Shown piece after piece: positions 31,780 through 40,430 of a DNA stretch of 64,000 nt (position 1 is the stretch's first letter; every line of letters begins with the position of its first letter). The notes below the pieces were generated by a model. It was not told where the DNA came from, made no database searches, and worked only from the letters and a program-made list of their open reading frames with translations. This DNA is from Marivita sp030148515 (GTDB taxonomy: Bacteria; Pseudomonadota; Alphaproteobacteria; Rhodobacterales; Rhodobacteraceae), in the NCBI RefSeq assembly GCF_048006345.1, contig NZ_CP180351.1:310001-374000 (forward strand). The letters run 5' to 3'. The translations under genes were made by a program, and so were the position numbers.

Positions 31780-33264
31780 ATGGCAGCAAAGGGCAAAAGC
31801 CTGAGTGAGCTGGGTCTGACGGCGCGCGGCGGCGCGGATGCGATTGTCACCGGGCTTGCCGTGGACAGCCGGGATGTCAAAGAGGGATACCTCTTTGCTG
31901 CCCTGCCGGGCACCAAGATGCATGGCGGAGAATTCATCCAATATGCGTTGCGCATGGGCGCTGCGGCGATCCTGACGGATGTGGACGGCGCCGAGATTGC
32001 CAAAGAAGAGCTCGCAGGGTCGACCGCAGCGGTGGTGATCGCTGCCGATCCGCGCCAGACTCTGGCGTTCTGCGCGGCCCTTTGGTTCGAACAGCAGCCT
32101 GACACGGTGGTGGCCGTGACTGGCACCAACGGCAAGACAAGTGTTGCCAGTTTCGTGCGCCGGATCTGGCAGTTGCTGGGCATTCCGGCGGTCAACCTTG
32201 GGACAACCGGCGTTGAAGGCGACTGGCAAGCGCCGCTCATGCACACCACTCCCGAACCAATCACGCTGCATCGCGCTTTGGCGGCGGCAGCGGATGCCGG
32301 GATCGACCATGCCGCGATGGAGGCGTCCTCGCATGGCTTGGCGCAGCGGCGGCTGGATGGCGTGAACCTGCGTGCAGCGGGGTTCACCAATTTCACCCAA
32401 GACCATCTGGATTACCACGACAGTTTCGAGGCGTATTTTGACGCGAAGGCTGGGCTCTTTGCGCGTGTGCTGCCCGAGGACGGGATCGCGGTGATCAATA
32501 TCGACGATGCGCGCGGTGTGGATATGCTGGCGATCGCGCGGGCGCGGGGGCAGGAGACCATGACCGTCGGGCGGGACACGGGTGCCGATATGGTGCTGCT
32601 GGGTCAGCGCTTTGATGCCACCGGGCAGGATGTGCGGATCAAGTTTGGCGGCGAGACTTTTCAGACCCGGCTGAACCTCGTGGGTGGATTTCAGGCGGAA
32701 AACGTCATGGTTGCCGTCGGTCTGGTCATCGCGAGCGGCGTGACGCCGGATCGGGTGTTCGCGGTCCTGCCCGAACTGGAAACCGTGCGGGGACGGATGC
32801 AGCTGGCGGCGACGCGCAGCAATGGCGCGGCGGTCTATGTGGATTACGCGCATACGCCGGATGCGGTGGCCACCGCCTGTCAGGCGATCCGACCCCATGT
32901 TATGGGCCGTCTGGTGGCGATCATCGGCGCAGGCGGCGACCGCGACCCCGGCAAGCGACCCTTGATGGGGGCGGCGGCGGCTGAATTTGCCGATCAGGTG
33001 ATCGTCACCGACGACAACCCGCGCAGCGAAGACCCGGCGTTGATCCGCGCGGCGGTGCTTGAAGGTGCGCCCGAGGCGACCGAAGTGGGCGACCGGGCCG
33101 AAGCGATCCTGCGTGGTGTGGATGCGGTGGGTCCGGGCGATGCGCTGCTGATCTGCGGCAAGGGGCATGAGACCGGGCAGATCGTGGGTGACACGGTCTA
33201 TCCGTTTGACGATGTGGAACAGGCCAGCGTGGCAGTTGCGGCTTTGGACGGGAAATTGGCATGA
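31780..33264 (+). CDS. murE: UDP-MurNAc-tripeptide synthetase MurE
   Basis: A 494-residue Mur ligase that adds meso-diaminopimelate to UDP-MurNAc-L-Ala-D-Glu. The ATP loop is VTGTNGKTSVASF (about 110-122), with TTPEPITLHRALA and the DNPRSEDP motif, whose DNPR marks meso-DAP specificity. GAGGGGG lies just before ATG 31780. An upstream in-frame ATG (31741) lacks a binding site. It overlaps murF by four bases. Confidence 0.96.
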   Translation: MAAKGKSLSELGLTARGGADAIVTGLAVDSRDVKEGYLFAALPGTKMHGGEFIQYALRMGAAAILTDVDGAEIAKEELAGSTAAVVIAADPRQTLAFCAALWFEQQPDTVVAVTGTNGKTSVASFVRRIWQLLGIPAVNLGTTGVEGDWQAPLMHTTPEPITLHRALAAAADAGIDHAAMEASSHGLAQRRLDGVNLRAAGFTNFTQDHLDYHDSFEAYFDAKAGLFARVLPEDGIAVINIDDARGVDMLAIARARGQETMTVGRDTGADMVLLGQRFDATGQDVRIKFGGETFQTRLNLVGGFQAENVMVAVGLVIASGVTPDRVFAVLPELETVRGRMQLAATRSNGAAVYVDYAHTPDAVATACQAIRPHVMGRLVAIIGAGGDRDPGKRPLMGAAAAEFADQVIVTDDNPRSEDPALIRAAVLEGAPEATEVGDRAEAILRGVDAVGPGDALLICGKGHETGQIVGDTVYPFDDVEQASVAVAALDGKLA

Positions 33265-34703
33265 CGCTTTGGACAAGCGCAGAGGCGGCAGAAGCGACGG
33301 GCGGTCGGGTGACCGGGGATTGGGCGGCAACGGGCGTGTCCATCGATACGCGTACGATCCAACCGGGAGACCTGTTTGTGGCGCTCAAGGCGGCGCGGGA
33401 CGGGCATGATTTCGTCGCACAGGCGTTGGAGAAGGGTGCCGCAGCTGCCTTGGTGTCCCGTGTGCCCGAGGGTGTGGCCGAGGATGCGCCGCTTCTGATC
33501 GTGGACGATGTGCAGGCAGGGCTGGAGGCTTTGGGTCGTGCCTCGCGGGCGCGGACAAAGGCCAAGGTGGTTGGCGTGACCGGGTCGGTCGGCAAGACCT
33601 CGACCAAAGAGATGTTGCGCACGGTTCTGGCCTCGCACGGCAAGGTTCATGCGGCTGAGGCGAGCTATAACAACCATTGGGGTGTGCCGCTGACGCTGGC
33701 GCGTATGCCACGCGACACCGAATTCGCGGTGATCGAGATCGGCATGAATCACCCTGGCGAGATTGCTCCGCTGAGCCGCATGGCGCGGCCGCATGTTGCG
33801 ATGGTCACGATCGTCGCCCCAGCCCATCTTGAGGCATTCGAGAGTATCGAGGGGATCGCGCACGAGAAAGCATCGATCTTTGAAGGTCTGGAACCGGGCG
33901 GGACCGCCGTGTTCAATGGCGACCTGAAGACCAGTCCGATCCTGCGCGACACCGCTGCGAAATATGCGAAAAATCTGATTTCATTCGGGGAAAGCAAGAC
34001 CGCCCATCATCGCGCGACAACGGTCACGGCCCATGAAGATTCGATTGTGGTGGTCGGGCGCGCGTGGCGGGCGCCGGTTCTGTTCAAGGTGAACACGGCT
34101 GGACGGCATTTCGGGGTCAATGGCATGGGTGTCATTGCCGTGGCCTCGGCGCTCCGTTTGGATCGGGCACTGGTGTGTAACGATCTGGGCAGGTGGCTGC
34201 CGGGTGCCGGGCGCGGGGCTCATGTGACCGTCACGCTGGACGAGGCCAACCCCAATGCAACGCTGTCGCTGTTCGACGATGCCTATAACGCCAATCCGGC
34301 TTCGGTAGCGGCGGCGCTCGAGATCCTCGCGGCGGCTCCGGTTCAGAACGATGTGGGCCGGGTCAGCAAGGGCCGGCGGATTGCAGTGCTGGGCGACATG
34401 AAAGAGCTTGGTCCGACCGGACCAGAGCTGCATGCAGCCTTGGCCGATCTTGACGCGACCAAGGCCTTGGACAAGGTGCATTGCGTCGGGCACCTGATGC
34501 GGCACCTCCATGATGCGCTGCCGGACGAACAGCGAGGCCTGTGGTTCGAGTCGTCCGACGATATGGCTTCGCGGCTTCCCCGCCAGCTTGATGCTGGGGA
34601 TGTGGTGATGGTGAAGGGATCGCTGTCGATGCGGCTGGCGCGTGTGGTTGACGCCATCCGCAATATGAGCCAAGGCAGCGCGCGCGACGAGGCGGAAGGA
34701 TGA
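33261..34703 (+). CDS. murF: UDP-MurNAc-pentapeptide synthetase MurF
   Basis: A 480-residue Mur ligase that adds D-Ala-D-Ala to the UDP-MurNAc tripeptide. The ATP loop is VTGSVGKTSTKEML, the variant loop usual in MurF, followed by ASYNNHWGVPLTLARMP and IGMNHPGEIAPLS, all MurF signatures. It starts at the ATGA overlap with murE and ends seven bases before mraY. Confidence 0.96.
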   Translation: MTLWTSAEAAEATGGRVTGDWAATGVSIDTRTIQPGDLFVALKAARDGHDFVAQALEKGAAAALVSRVPEGVAEDAPLLIVDDVQAGLEALGRASRARTKAKVVGVTGSVGKTSTKEMLRTVLASHGKVHAAEASYNNHWGVPLTLARMPRDTEFAVIEIGMNHPGEIAPLSRMARPHVAMVTIVAPAHLEAFESIEGIAHEKASIFEGLEPGGTAVFNGDLKTSPILRDTAAKYAKNLISFGESKTAHHRATTVTAHEDSIVVVGRAWRAPVLFKVNTAGRHFGVNGMGVIAVASALRLDRALVCNDLGRWLPGAGRGAHVTVTLDEANPNATLSLFDDAYNANPASVAAALEILAAAPVQNDVGRVSKGRRIAVLGDMKELGPTGPELHAALADLDATKALDKVHCVGHLMRHLHDALPDEQRGLWFESSDDMASRLPRQLDAGDVVMVKGSLSMRLARVVDAIRNMSQGSARDEAEG

Positions 34704-34710
34704 AAAGTTC

Positions 34711-35793
34711 ATGTTGTTTTGGTTGACCGCACTGTCGGACGGGGGGGACTTCTTCAACCTCTTTCGCTATATCACGTTCCGCGCCGGGGGCGCGTTTCTG
34801 ACCGCGCTGATCTTTGGCTTCCTGTTTGGGCGGCCGCTGATCAACGTGTTGCGCAAACGGCAAGGCAAGGGTCAGCCGATCCGCAGCGACGGACCCGAGG
34901 GGCATTTTTCCAAGGCAGGTACGCCGACCATGGGGGGGTTGTTGATCGTTGGCGCGCTGCTGACATCAACGCTCTTGTGGGCACGGCTGGACAACCCGTT
35001 CGTATGGATGGTGCTGTTTGTCACCATGAGTTTTGCGCTGATTGGCTTTGCCGATGACTATGCCAAGGTGAAAAAGCAGAATACCGCAGGTGTGTCCGGT
35101 AAGGTTCGGCTTTTGCTGGGGTTTCTGATCGCGGCGATCGCAGGTTACTGGGCGGCGCAATACCATCCCGAAGAGCTGACGAACCAGTTGGCGTTCCCGG
35201 TGTTCAAGGACACGCTGCTCAACCTTGGGTATCTCTTTGTGCCCTTTGCCGTGATCGTGATCGTCGGTGCGGCCAATGCGGTGAACCTGACGGACGGGCT
35301 TGACGGTTTGGCGATCATGCCGGTGATGATCGCGGCGGGCACGCTGGGCGTGATTGCCTATGCGGTGGGCCGCGTCGACTTCACCGAATATCTGGACGTG
35401 CATTACGTGCCCGGCACAGGCGAGATCCTGATCTTTACCGCCGGGTTGTTCGGCGGAGGCCTTGGGTTCCTGTGGTACAACGCGCCGCCGGCTGCGGTGT
35501 TCATGGGGGATACCGGGTCTTTGGCGCTGGGCGGTGCCTTGGGCGCGATTGCGGTGGCGACAAAGCACGAGATCGTGTTGGCCATTGTTGGCGGCTTGTT
35601 CGTGGTCGAGGCGCTGTCCGTGATCATCCAGGTTCTCTACTTCAAACGGACCGGCAAGCGCGTGTTCCTCATGGCGCCGATCCATCACCACTACGAGAAA
35701 AAGGGCTGGGCCGAGCCGCAGATCGTGATCCGGTTCTGGATCATCTCGCTCATTCTGGCACTGATCGGGTTGGCGACGCTGAAGGTGCGCTAG
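34711..35793 (+). CDS. mraY: phospho-MurNAc-pentapeptide transferase MraY
   Basis: A 360-residue membrane enzyme with about ten helices that makes lipid I from UDP-MurNAc-pentapeptide and undecaprenyl phosphate. Active-site segments are GFADDYAKVKK (Asp pair), NAVNLTDGLDGL, MGDTGSLALGGALG and the MAPIHHHYEKKGW loop. AAGGA precedes the start. The usual next dcw gene (murD) does not follow; the cluster breaks here at a repeat hairpin. Confidence 0.96.
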   Translation: MLFWLTALSDGGDFFNLFRYITFRAGGAFLTALIFGFLFGRPLINVLRKRQGKGQPIRSDGPEGHFSKAGTPTMGGLLIVGALLTSTLLWARLDNPFVWMVLFVTMSFALIGFADDYAKVKKQNTAGVSGKVRLLLGFLIAAIAGYWAAQYHPEELTNQLAFPVFKDTLLNLGYLFVPFAVIVIVGAANAVNLTDGLDGLAIMPVMIAAGTLGVIAYAVGRVDFTEYLDVHYVPGTGEILIFTAGLFGGGLGFLWYNAPPAAVFMGDTGSLALGGALGAIAVATKHEIVLAIVGGLFVVEALSVIIQVLYFKRTGKRVFLMAPIHHHYEKKGWAEPQIVIRFWIISLILALIGLATLKVR

Positions 35794-35851
35794 GCGCTCA
35801 ATCCAAAAAGTGGAAACCGGTTTTCGGATTGAGCGCAATAGAATTGCGCTC
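35794..35851. repeat. intergenic palindromic element with two competing hairpins
   Basis: GCGCTCAATCC (35794-35804) pairs with GGATTGAGCGC (35826-35836) across AAACCGGTTTTC-type spacer. The same GAGCGC also begins GAGCGCAAT (35831-35839), which pairs with ATTGCGCTC (35843-35851). The two hairpins exclude each other. The GGAAACCGGTTTTCGG core resembles abundant intergenic palindromes of alphaproteobacteria. Confidence 0.75.
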
Positions 35852-35990
35852 AGGGTTTCTCGTCCTTACGCCTTCGGCGACGTCCTCGGGTGTGTGATGT
35901 CGTGACGCTTTGGCCGGGCGGTGCGCCTGTTGCGGCGGTGCATTTGCGTATTTGGAAAGAGAAGAAGTCAGGACTCGCATTTCGCACGAC

Positions 35991-36008
35991 TGTCAACTAA
36001 AGTTGACA
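35991..36008. promoter_or_regulatory. PpsR/CrtJ-like operator
   Basis: TGTCAACTAAAGTTGACA: perfect 8-bp arms around AA, fitting the TGTC-N10-GACA (TGT-N12-ACA) site bound by PpsR/CrtJ, the repressor of photosynthesis genes in Rhodobacterales. It ends 23 bp before the FrhB/BciB-like start. Other regulators with the same palindrome cannot be excluded. Confidence 0.5.
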
Positions 36009-36031
36009 TGTTGCTGCGTGGAGAGTCTGAC

Positions 36032-37252
36032 ATGGATGGTGGTCGTATCGGCCTGACGGTGCCTGAAATCGGTGGCGCGCCCCGGTCGGGACTTTGTACC
36101 GATTGCGGTGTGTCGCGGATGGGCGATGGCCGTGCCTGTGGGAAAGCCTGCCAGTTCATTCAGCCGGATTACGAGAGCCTTGAACGGTCTGTGCATGGGC
36201 GGATTGCTGGCACGGGTGACGAGGCGTTTTTTGGTGTGGCGCAGGCCATGTACCGCGCGCGGCTGGAGCCTGCCGCCGAGGGCGCGCAGTGGACTGGGTT
36301 GACCACCGGATTGGCCGCAGAATTGCTGCGGGCCGGGGCGGTGGATGCGGTACTGGCGACCGCGCCTGATCCGCTGGATCGTTGGAAGCCCATGCCTGTG
36401 ATCGTGACGGAGGCCGAGGAGATGGCGCAGTGCCGGGGCATGCGGATGGGCTTTGGGCCACTTCTGGCGCTGCTTGAGCCTGCACGTGCGGCCGGGCATC
36501 GGCGGATCGCCGTGGTGGGTGTTCCCTGTCAGGTCTACGCGCTGCGGGCGCTGGAGGCGGAGCTGGGGTTCGACGAGATCACTGTGATCGGTACGCCCTG
36601 TTCTGACAACACAACAACCGAGAATTTCCATGCGTTCCTGGCGCGGTTGGACGACAAGCCAGAGACGGTGTCCTATCTGGAGTTTCGCGCGGATTACCGG
36701 GTGGAATTGCGCTTCGACGATGGCCGCAAGCCGCGCTTTGTGCCGTTTCTCAAACTGCCGCTGTCGGACCTGCCGGCGGATTTCTTTCCGATGACCTGCA
36801 AGACCTGCGTCGATTACACCAACCGGCTCGCGGATATCACTGTGGGCTACATGGGCGGCGATGGCGACCAGTGGCTGATCGTGCGCAATGCGCGCGGTGC
36901 GGCGGTGCTGGACCGGCTGGGCGACCGCGTGGTGCGGCGCGATCTGACCGACAAGGGCAAGCGCGAGGCGGCGGTCAAGGGCTTCATGGTCAATACGGAA
37001 CGCGCGGCAGGCGGGTTGCCGTTGCGGCGGATGCCCGATTGGGTGCGGCCCATTGTGGCGTGGTTGCAGCCGCGCACCGGGCCTCGTGGATTAGAGTTTG
37101 CCCGCGCGCGGGTCGAAATGAAGGCGATCGAGACGATATTGCACCTCAGGCGGGCACATCCGGCGCGGATCAAGAACATGGTGCCCCCCCATGTCTGGCG
37201 CGTTGCCGCCCGCTATGGTCTGCTCCCCGACAAGGACGAAACGCGCAGTTAG
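36032..37252 (+). CDS. coenzyme F420 hydrogenase beta-subunit family protein (BciB/HCAR-like)
   Basis: A 406-residue FrhB-family iron-sulfur flavoprotein. An N-terminal cysteine cluster (CTDCGVSRMGDGRACGKAC, about 19-37) suits an Fe-S centre, and more cysteines follow in VVGVPCQVYALRAL, GTPCSDN and MTCKTCVDYTNRLADI. Relatives include 8-vinyl chlorophyllide reductase BciB and 7-hydroxymethyl-chlorophyll reductase, both ferredoxin-dependent. The PpsR-like operator upstream would fit a BciB role, but non-phototrophic roseobacters also carry FrhB proteins. GGAGAG precedes ATG 36032; an in-frame ATG at 36008 is a less likely start. Confidence 0.8.
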   Translation: MDGGRIGLTVPEIGGAPRSGLCTDCGVSRMGDGRACGKACQFIQPDYESLERSVHGRIAGTGDEAFFGVAQAMYRARLEPAAEGAQWTGLTTGLAAELLRAGAVDAVLATAPDPLDRWKPMPVIVTEAEEMAQCRGMRMGFGPLLALLEPARAAGHRRIAVVGVPCQVYALRALEAELGFDEITVIGTPCSDNTTTENFHAFLARLDDKPETVSYLEFRADYRVELRFDDGRKPRFVPFLKLPLSDLPADFFPMTCKTCVDYTNRLADITVGYMGGDGDQWLIVRNARGAAVLDRLGDRVVRRDLTDKGKREAAVKGFMVNTERAAGGLPLRRMPDWVRPIVAWLQPRTGPRGLEFARARVEMKAIETILHLRRAHPARIKNMVPPHVWRVAARYGLLPDKDETRS

Positions 37253-37320
37253 GCCAAAGGCCAGATTGCACGGAATATCAACGCGCGTTAGGGAGGGGCG
37301 CAGATCAAGGAAGACGGCCC

Positions 37321-37800
37321 ATGACACGCATTGCCCATATCGAACTGGACGACGGCAATCTGCCCCCGCCCACGCCTGAGATCGAACAGGAACGCCGCGT
37401 GGCGATGTTCGACCTGATGGAGCACAACACGTTTGAACTGCCCGACCGCGACGGACGTCCGGTTCCACAGGGTCCCTATAACGTCGGGTTGTCGATCCGG
37501 GACAAACGATTGGTCTTTGATGTAACCACCGAAAGCCATGAAAAGGCGGCGGAATTTCACCTGTCGCTGTCGCCGTTCCGGCAGGTGGTCAAGGACTATT
37601 TCCAGATCTGCAAATCCTATTTCGACGCGGTGAAAACCCTGCCGCCCAGCCAGATCGAGACCATCGACATGGCGCGACGCGGTATTCACAACGAAGGCGC
37701 GCGCATTCTGCAGGAACGGCTCGACGGCAAAGTGAAGGTGGATGACGACACCGCACGGCGCCTGTTCACTCTGGTCTGCGTCCTGCATTTCGGGGGCTGA
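37321..37800 (+). CDS. UPF0262 family protein
   Basis: A 159-residue alphaproteobacterial protein of unknown function, recognised by LFDVTTESHEKAAEFHLSLSPFR-type and MARRGIHNEGARILQERL segments (the first reads RLVFDVTTESHEKAAEFHLS here). No membrane segment or catalytic motif is evident. AAGGAAG precedes ATG 37321. It starts the chain of closely packed genes to yacG; in many relatives it stands next to a phosphatase and infA, as here. Confidence 0.88.
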   Translation: MTRIAHIELDDGNLPPPTPEIEQERRVAMFDLMEHNTFELPDRDGRPVPQGPYNVGLSIRDKRLVFDVTTESHEKAAEFHLSLSPFRQVVKDYFQICKSYFDAVKTLPPSQIETIDMARRGIHNEGARILQERLDGKVKVDDDTARRLFTLVCVLHFGG

Positions 37801-37803
37801 GGT

Positions 37804-38253
37804 TTGAAAGCGCTGCCGCAGTCGATTCTGTTTTGCTGCGATCACAATGCGGTTCGGTCTCCCATGGCCGAGGGGATCATGAAGAAGCTCTATGGCTTCG
37901 AGACCTATGTGCAATCGGTCGGCGTGATGAACGACCTTGAAATCGACGGCTTCGCCATTTCGGTCTGCAAAGAGATCGGGGTGGAGATGAGCCGCCATCG
38001 GTCGCGGTCTTTCGACGAGTTGGAAGAGAATGGTGAGGCGCTGTCCGGGTTCGATCTGATCGTGGCCTTGTCACCCGCTTCGCAACGGCGGGCGCTGGAT
38101 CTGACGCGGTTCTATCATCTGACGGTGGAATACTGGCCGATCATGGACCCCACGGGGCTGGGCGAGACGCGCGAGCAAAAGCTCAATTCCTATCGGCAGA
38201 CGCGGGACCAGCTGGTGGATCACTTGAAACGCAAATGGGGAGGGCAGCTATGA
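37804..38253 (+). CDS. low-molecular-weight phosphatase family protein
   Basis: A 149-residue LMW protein-tyrosine-phosphatase/ArsC-fold protein. The P-loop is ILFCCDHNAVRSPMAEG, a C-x5-R-S loop with the general acid region represented by MDPTG late in the chain. It may dephosphorylate a protein or be an arsenate-reductase relative. The start is TTG 37804, three bases after the UPF0262 stop; no in-frame ATG lies before the P-loop. Confidence 0.82.
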   Translation: MKALPQSILFCCDHNAVRSPMAEGIMKKLYGFETYVQSVGVMNDLEIDGFAISVCKEIGVEMSRHRSRSFDELEENGEALSGFDLIVALSPASQRRALDLTRFYHLTVEYWPIMDPTGLGETREQKLNSYRQTRDQLVDHLKRKWGGQL

Positions 38254-38645
38254 GCCGCGCCACAATCGAGCGATATTTTGATGCGTTCAACCGCAAGGAC
38301 ATTGCGGGCATGCTGGACTGCCTGACCGAGGACGTGGCGCATCATGTGAACGAGGGCAATGTGCGGATCGGCCGCGCGGCGTTCGAAGAGTTCTGCGGGC
38401 ATATGGCGCGGTGCTATGACGAAACGCTGACCGAGATGGTGGTGTTTGTCGCTGAAGATGGCGCGCGCGGCGCGGCAGAATACATGGTGAACGGCACCTA
38501 TCTGACTACGGATGCCGGGCTGCCTGAGGCCAAAGGGCAGGGCTATCGCCTACCTGCCGGGTCGTTCTTTTCGCTGACCGATGGCAAGATCAGCCGCGTC
38601 GTGACCTATTACAACCTCAGCGACTGGATCAAACAGGTCTCGTGA
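38250..38645 (+). CDS. SnoaL/ketosteroid isomerase-like (NTF2 fold) protein
   Basis: A 131-residue cone-shaped NTF2/SnoaL-fold protein: MSRATIERYFDAFNRKDIAGMLDCLTEDVAHHV and GRAAFEEFCGHMARCYDE are typical, ending with KISRVVTYYNLSDWIKQV. Such proteins bind small polyketide- or steroid-like molecules, or have no known ligand. It begins at the ATGA overlap with the phosphatase gene, GGAGGG upstream. Confidence 0.82.
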   Translation: MSRATIERYFDAFNRKDIAGMLDCLTEDVAHHVNEGNVRIGRAAFEEFCGHMARCYDETLTEMVVFVAEDGARGAAEYMVNGTYLTTDAGLPEAKGQGYRLPAGSFFSLTDGKISRVVTYYNLSDWIKQVS

Positions 38646-39241
38646 TGCGGATCGAGGCACTGACCGGAGAGGCGCTGGACGCGGCTCTGGACGATGTGGC
38701 GGGGCTGCGCATACGGGTGTTTCGGGACTGGCCGTATCTTTATGACGGCGATCTGGACTATGAGCGCGGGTATCTGGAGACCTATCGGACCTCGGATGCG
38801 GCGATCCTTGTGGGCGCGTTTGATGGCACTCGGTTGGTCGGTGCGGCGACCGGCACGCCGATGGCGGATCACGCCGATGATTTTGCGGCTGCCTTTGACG
38901 GAACCGGACTGGCGCTGAACGACATCTTCTATTGTGCCGAGTCGGTTCTTTTGCCGGAGTATCGCGGGCGTGGTGTAGGCCACCGATTCTTTGATCTGCG
39001 CGAGGCGCATGGTCGCGGCCTGGGGGCCAAGGTGTCGGCCTTTTGCGGGGTGGTGCGGCCTCTGGATCATCCGTTACGGCCGGACGGGTATCGGCCCTTG
39101 GATGGGTTCTGGCGCAAGCGCGGATATGCGCCGCTGGATGGGGCCATCGCGTGGTTTTCGTGGAAGGACGTCGACCAGACCGAGGCAACGCGGAAGCCGT
39201 TGCAGGTCTGGACACGGGCGTTGACGGAGGATGAGAGATGA
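38645..39241 (+). CDS. GNAT family acetyltransferase
   Basis: A 198-residue GNAT protein with motif A in LPEYRGRGVGHRFFDLREAHGRG (acetyl-CoA loop RGRGVG) and a late GFWRKRGYAPLDG. Acceptor unknown. Its start shares a base with the SnoaL stop (TGATG) and its end overlaps the nitrilase gene by ATGA. In some bacteria a GNAT and a carbon-nitrogen hydrolase are fused in one protein, so this pair is likely a split version. Confidence 0.83.
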   Translation: MRIEALTGEALDAALDDVAGLRIRVFRDWPYLYDGDLDYERGYLETYRTSDAAILVGAFDGTRLVGAATGTPMADHADDFAAAFDGTGLALNDIFYCAESVLLPEYRGRGVGHRFFDLREAHGRGLGAKVSAFCGVVRPLDHPLRPDGYRPLDGFWRKRGYAPLDGAIAWFSWKDVDQTEATRKPLQVWTRALTEDER

Positions 39242-40122
39242 AAGTTGCCGCTGCAGCCTATCCGATGGATTTTTTCAATTCTTGGAAGGCTTACGAAGAA
39301 AAGCTGACACGTTGGGTGAGCGAGGCGGCGGGTGCCGGTGCCGACCTTCTGGTGTTCCCGGAATACGGTGCGATGGAGTTGGCGACGCTTGCCGGGCGCG
39401 ATGTGGCGCTGGATCTGGAGGCGTCGCTCAGGGCGGTGTCGGATCGGATCCCGGAGGCGGATGCGCTGCATGCCAAACTGGCGCAGGAGTTTGGGGTATA
39501 CATCCTTGCGGCCTCTGCCCCGGTGTTCGACCCGGAGCTTGGGGCGCGTCCCGTGAATCGCGCCCGATTCTTTGCGCCGGATGGCAGTATGGACCATCAG
39601 GACAAGCAGATCATGACGCGATTCGAACGTGAGGAGTGGGGTGTCGTTGCGGGTGGGCCGCTGCATATGTTCGAAACGGCACTGGGCCGGATCGGTATCC
39701 TGATCTGCTATGACAGCGAGTTCCCGCTGCTGGGGCGTGCGATGGCCGAGGCGGATCTGATCCTTGTGCCAAGCTGTACCGAAGCGCTGACCGGGTATTC
39801 GCGGGTGCGGATCGGGGCGATGGCGCGGGCGTTGGAGAATCAGTGCGTTACGATCATGTCCTCAACTGTCGGTGCCTGCGACTGGTCCGAAGCGGTGGAC
39901 ATGAACACGGGTATGGGCGGCATTTTTGGCCCACCTGATACCGGGTTTCCAGCCACGGGCGTGATCGCAGAAGGCACATTGAACCAGCCCGGTTGGACCT
40001 ATGCCGATGTCGATCTGGCGCAGATTGCCCATGTGCGTGCGGATGGTGTGGTGCTCAACCGGAAGCACTGGGACGACCAGACGGGACGTGACGTGATTGC
40101 CGCAGCGCGGAAACTCGGCTGA
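39238..40122 (+). CDS. carbon-nitrogen hydrolase (nitrilase superfamily)
   Basis: A 294-residue nitrilase-superfamily amidohydrolase with the complete triad Glu42 (LLVFPEYGAMEL), Lys123 (HQDKQIMTRFE) and Cys157 (GILICYDSEFP). It hydrolyses a non-peptide C-N bond in an unknown amide. It is translationally coupled to the GNAT gene. The infA gene follows 82 bp later, with a possible weak promoter (TTGATA at 40130) between. Confidence 0.87.
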   Translation: MKVAAAAYPMDFFNSWKAYEEKLTRWVSEAAGAGADLLVFPEYGAMELATLAGRDVALDLEASLRAVSDRIPEADALHAKLAQEFGVYILAASAPVFDPELGARPVNRARFFAPDGSMDHQDKQIMTRFEREEWGVVAGGPLHMFETALGRIGILICYDSEFPLLGRAMAEADLILVPSCTEALTGYSRVRIGAMARALENQCVTIMSSTVGACDWSEAVDMNTGMGGIFGPPDTGFPATGVIAEGTLNQPGWTYADVDLAQIAHVRADGVVLNRKHWDDQTGRDVIAAARKLG

Positions 40123-40204
40123 ATAGGCCTTGATAAATTGGGCGTTTGGCCCCATTTAGTAGCGCGCCTCGCACTATGACGGGGCGGATAGTGAAGGAGA
40201 AACC

Positions 40205-40423
40205 ATGGCCAAGGAAGACACGCTCGAATTTCCCGGTGTCGTCAAGGAACTCCTGCCTAACGCGACATTTCGGGTCGAGCTTGAAAACGGCCATGAGATC
40301 ATCGCGCACACGGCAGGCAAGATGCGCAAGAACCGGATTCGTGTTCTTGCAGGCGACAAGGTGCAAGTCGAAATGACGCCCTACGATCTGACCAAGGGTC
40401 GGATCAACTACCGCTTCAAGTAA
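40205..40423 (+). CDS. infA: translation initiation factor IF-1
   Basis: A 72-residue IF-1 (S1/OB fold), with GVVKELLPNATFRVELENGH, AHTAGKMRKNRIRVL and DLTKGRINYRFK. It binds the ribosomal A site during initiation. GAAGGAGAAACC precedes the ATG. Full length and unbroken. Confidence 0.97.
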   Translation: MAKEDTLEFPGVVKELLPNATFRVELENGHEIIAHTAGKMRKNRIRVLAGDKVQVEMTPYDLTKGRINYRFK

Positions 40424-40430
40424 GCGATTC

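Noticed and set aside
29872..33330. A 1152-residue minus-strand frame across ftsI and murE
   Set aside because: Antisense shadow of two essential genes with intact motifs; rich in Arg/His with no family features.
36871..37320. Long N-terminal extension of the UPF0262 frame
   Set aside because: It lies inside the FrhB-family gene in another frame; ATG 37321 has a good binding site and fits the family length.
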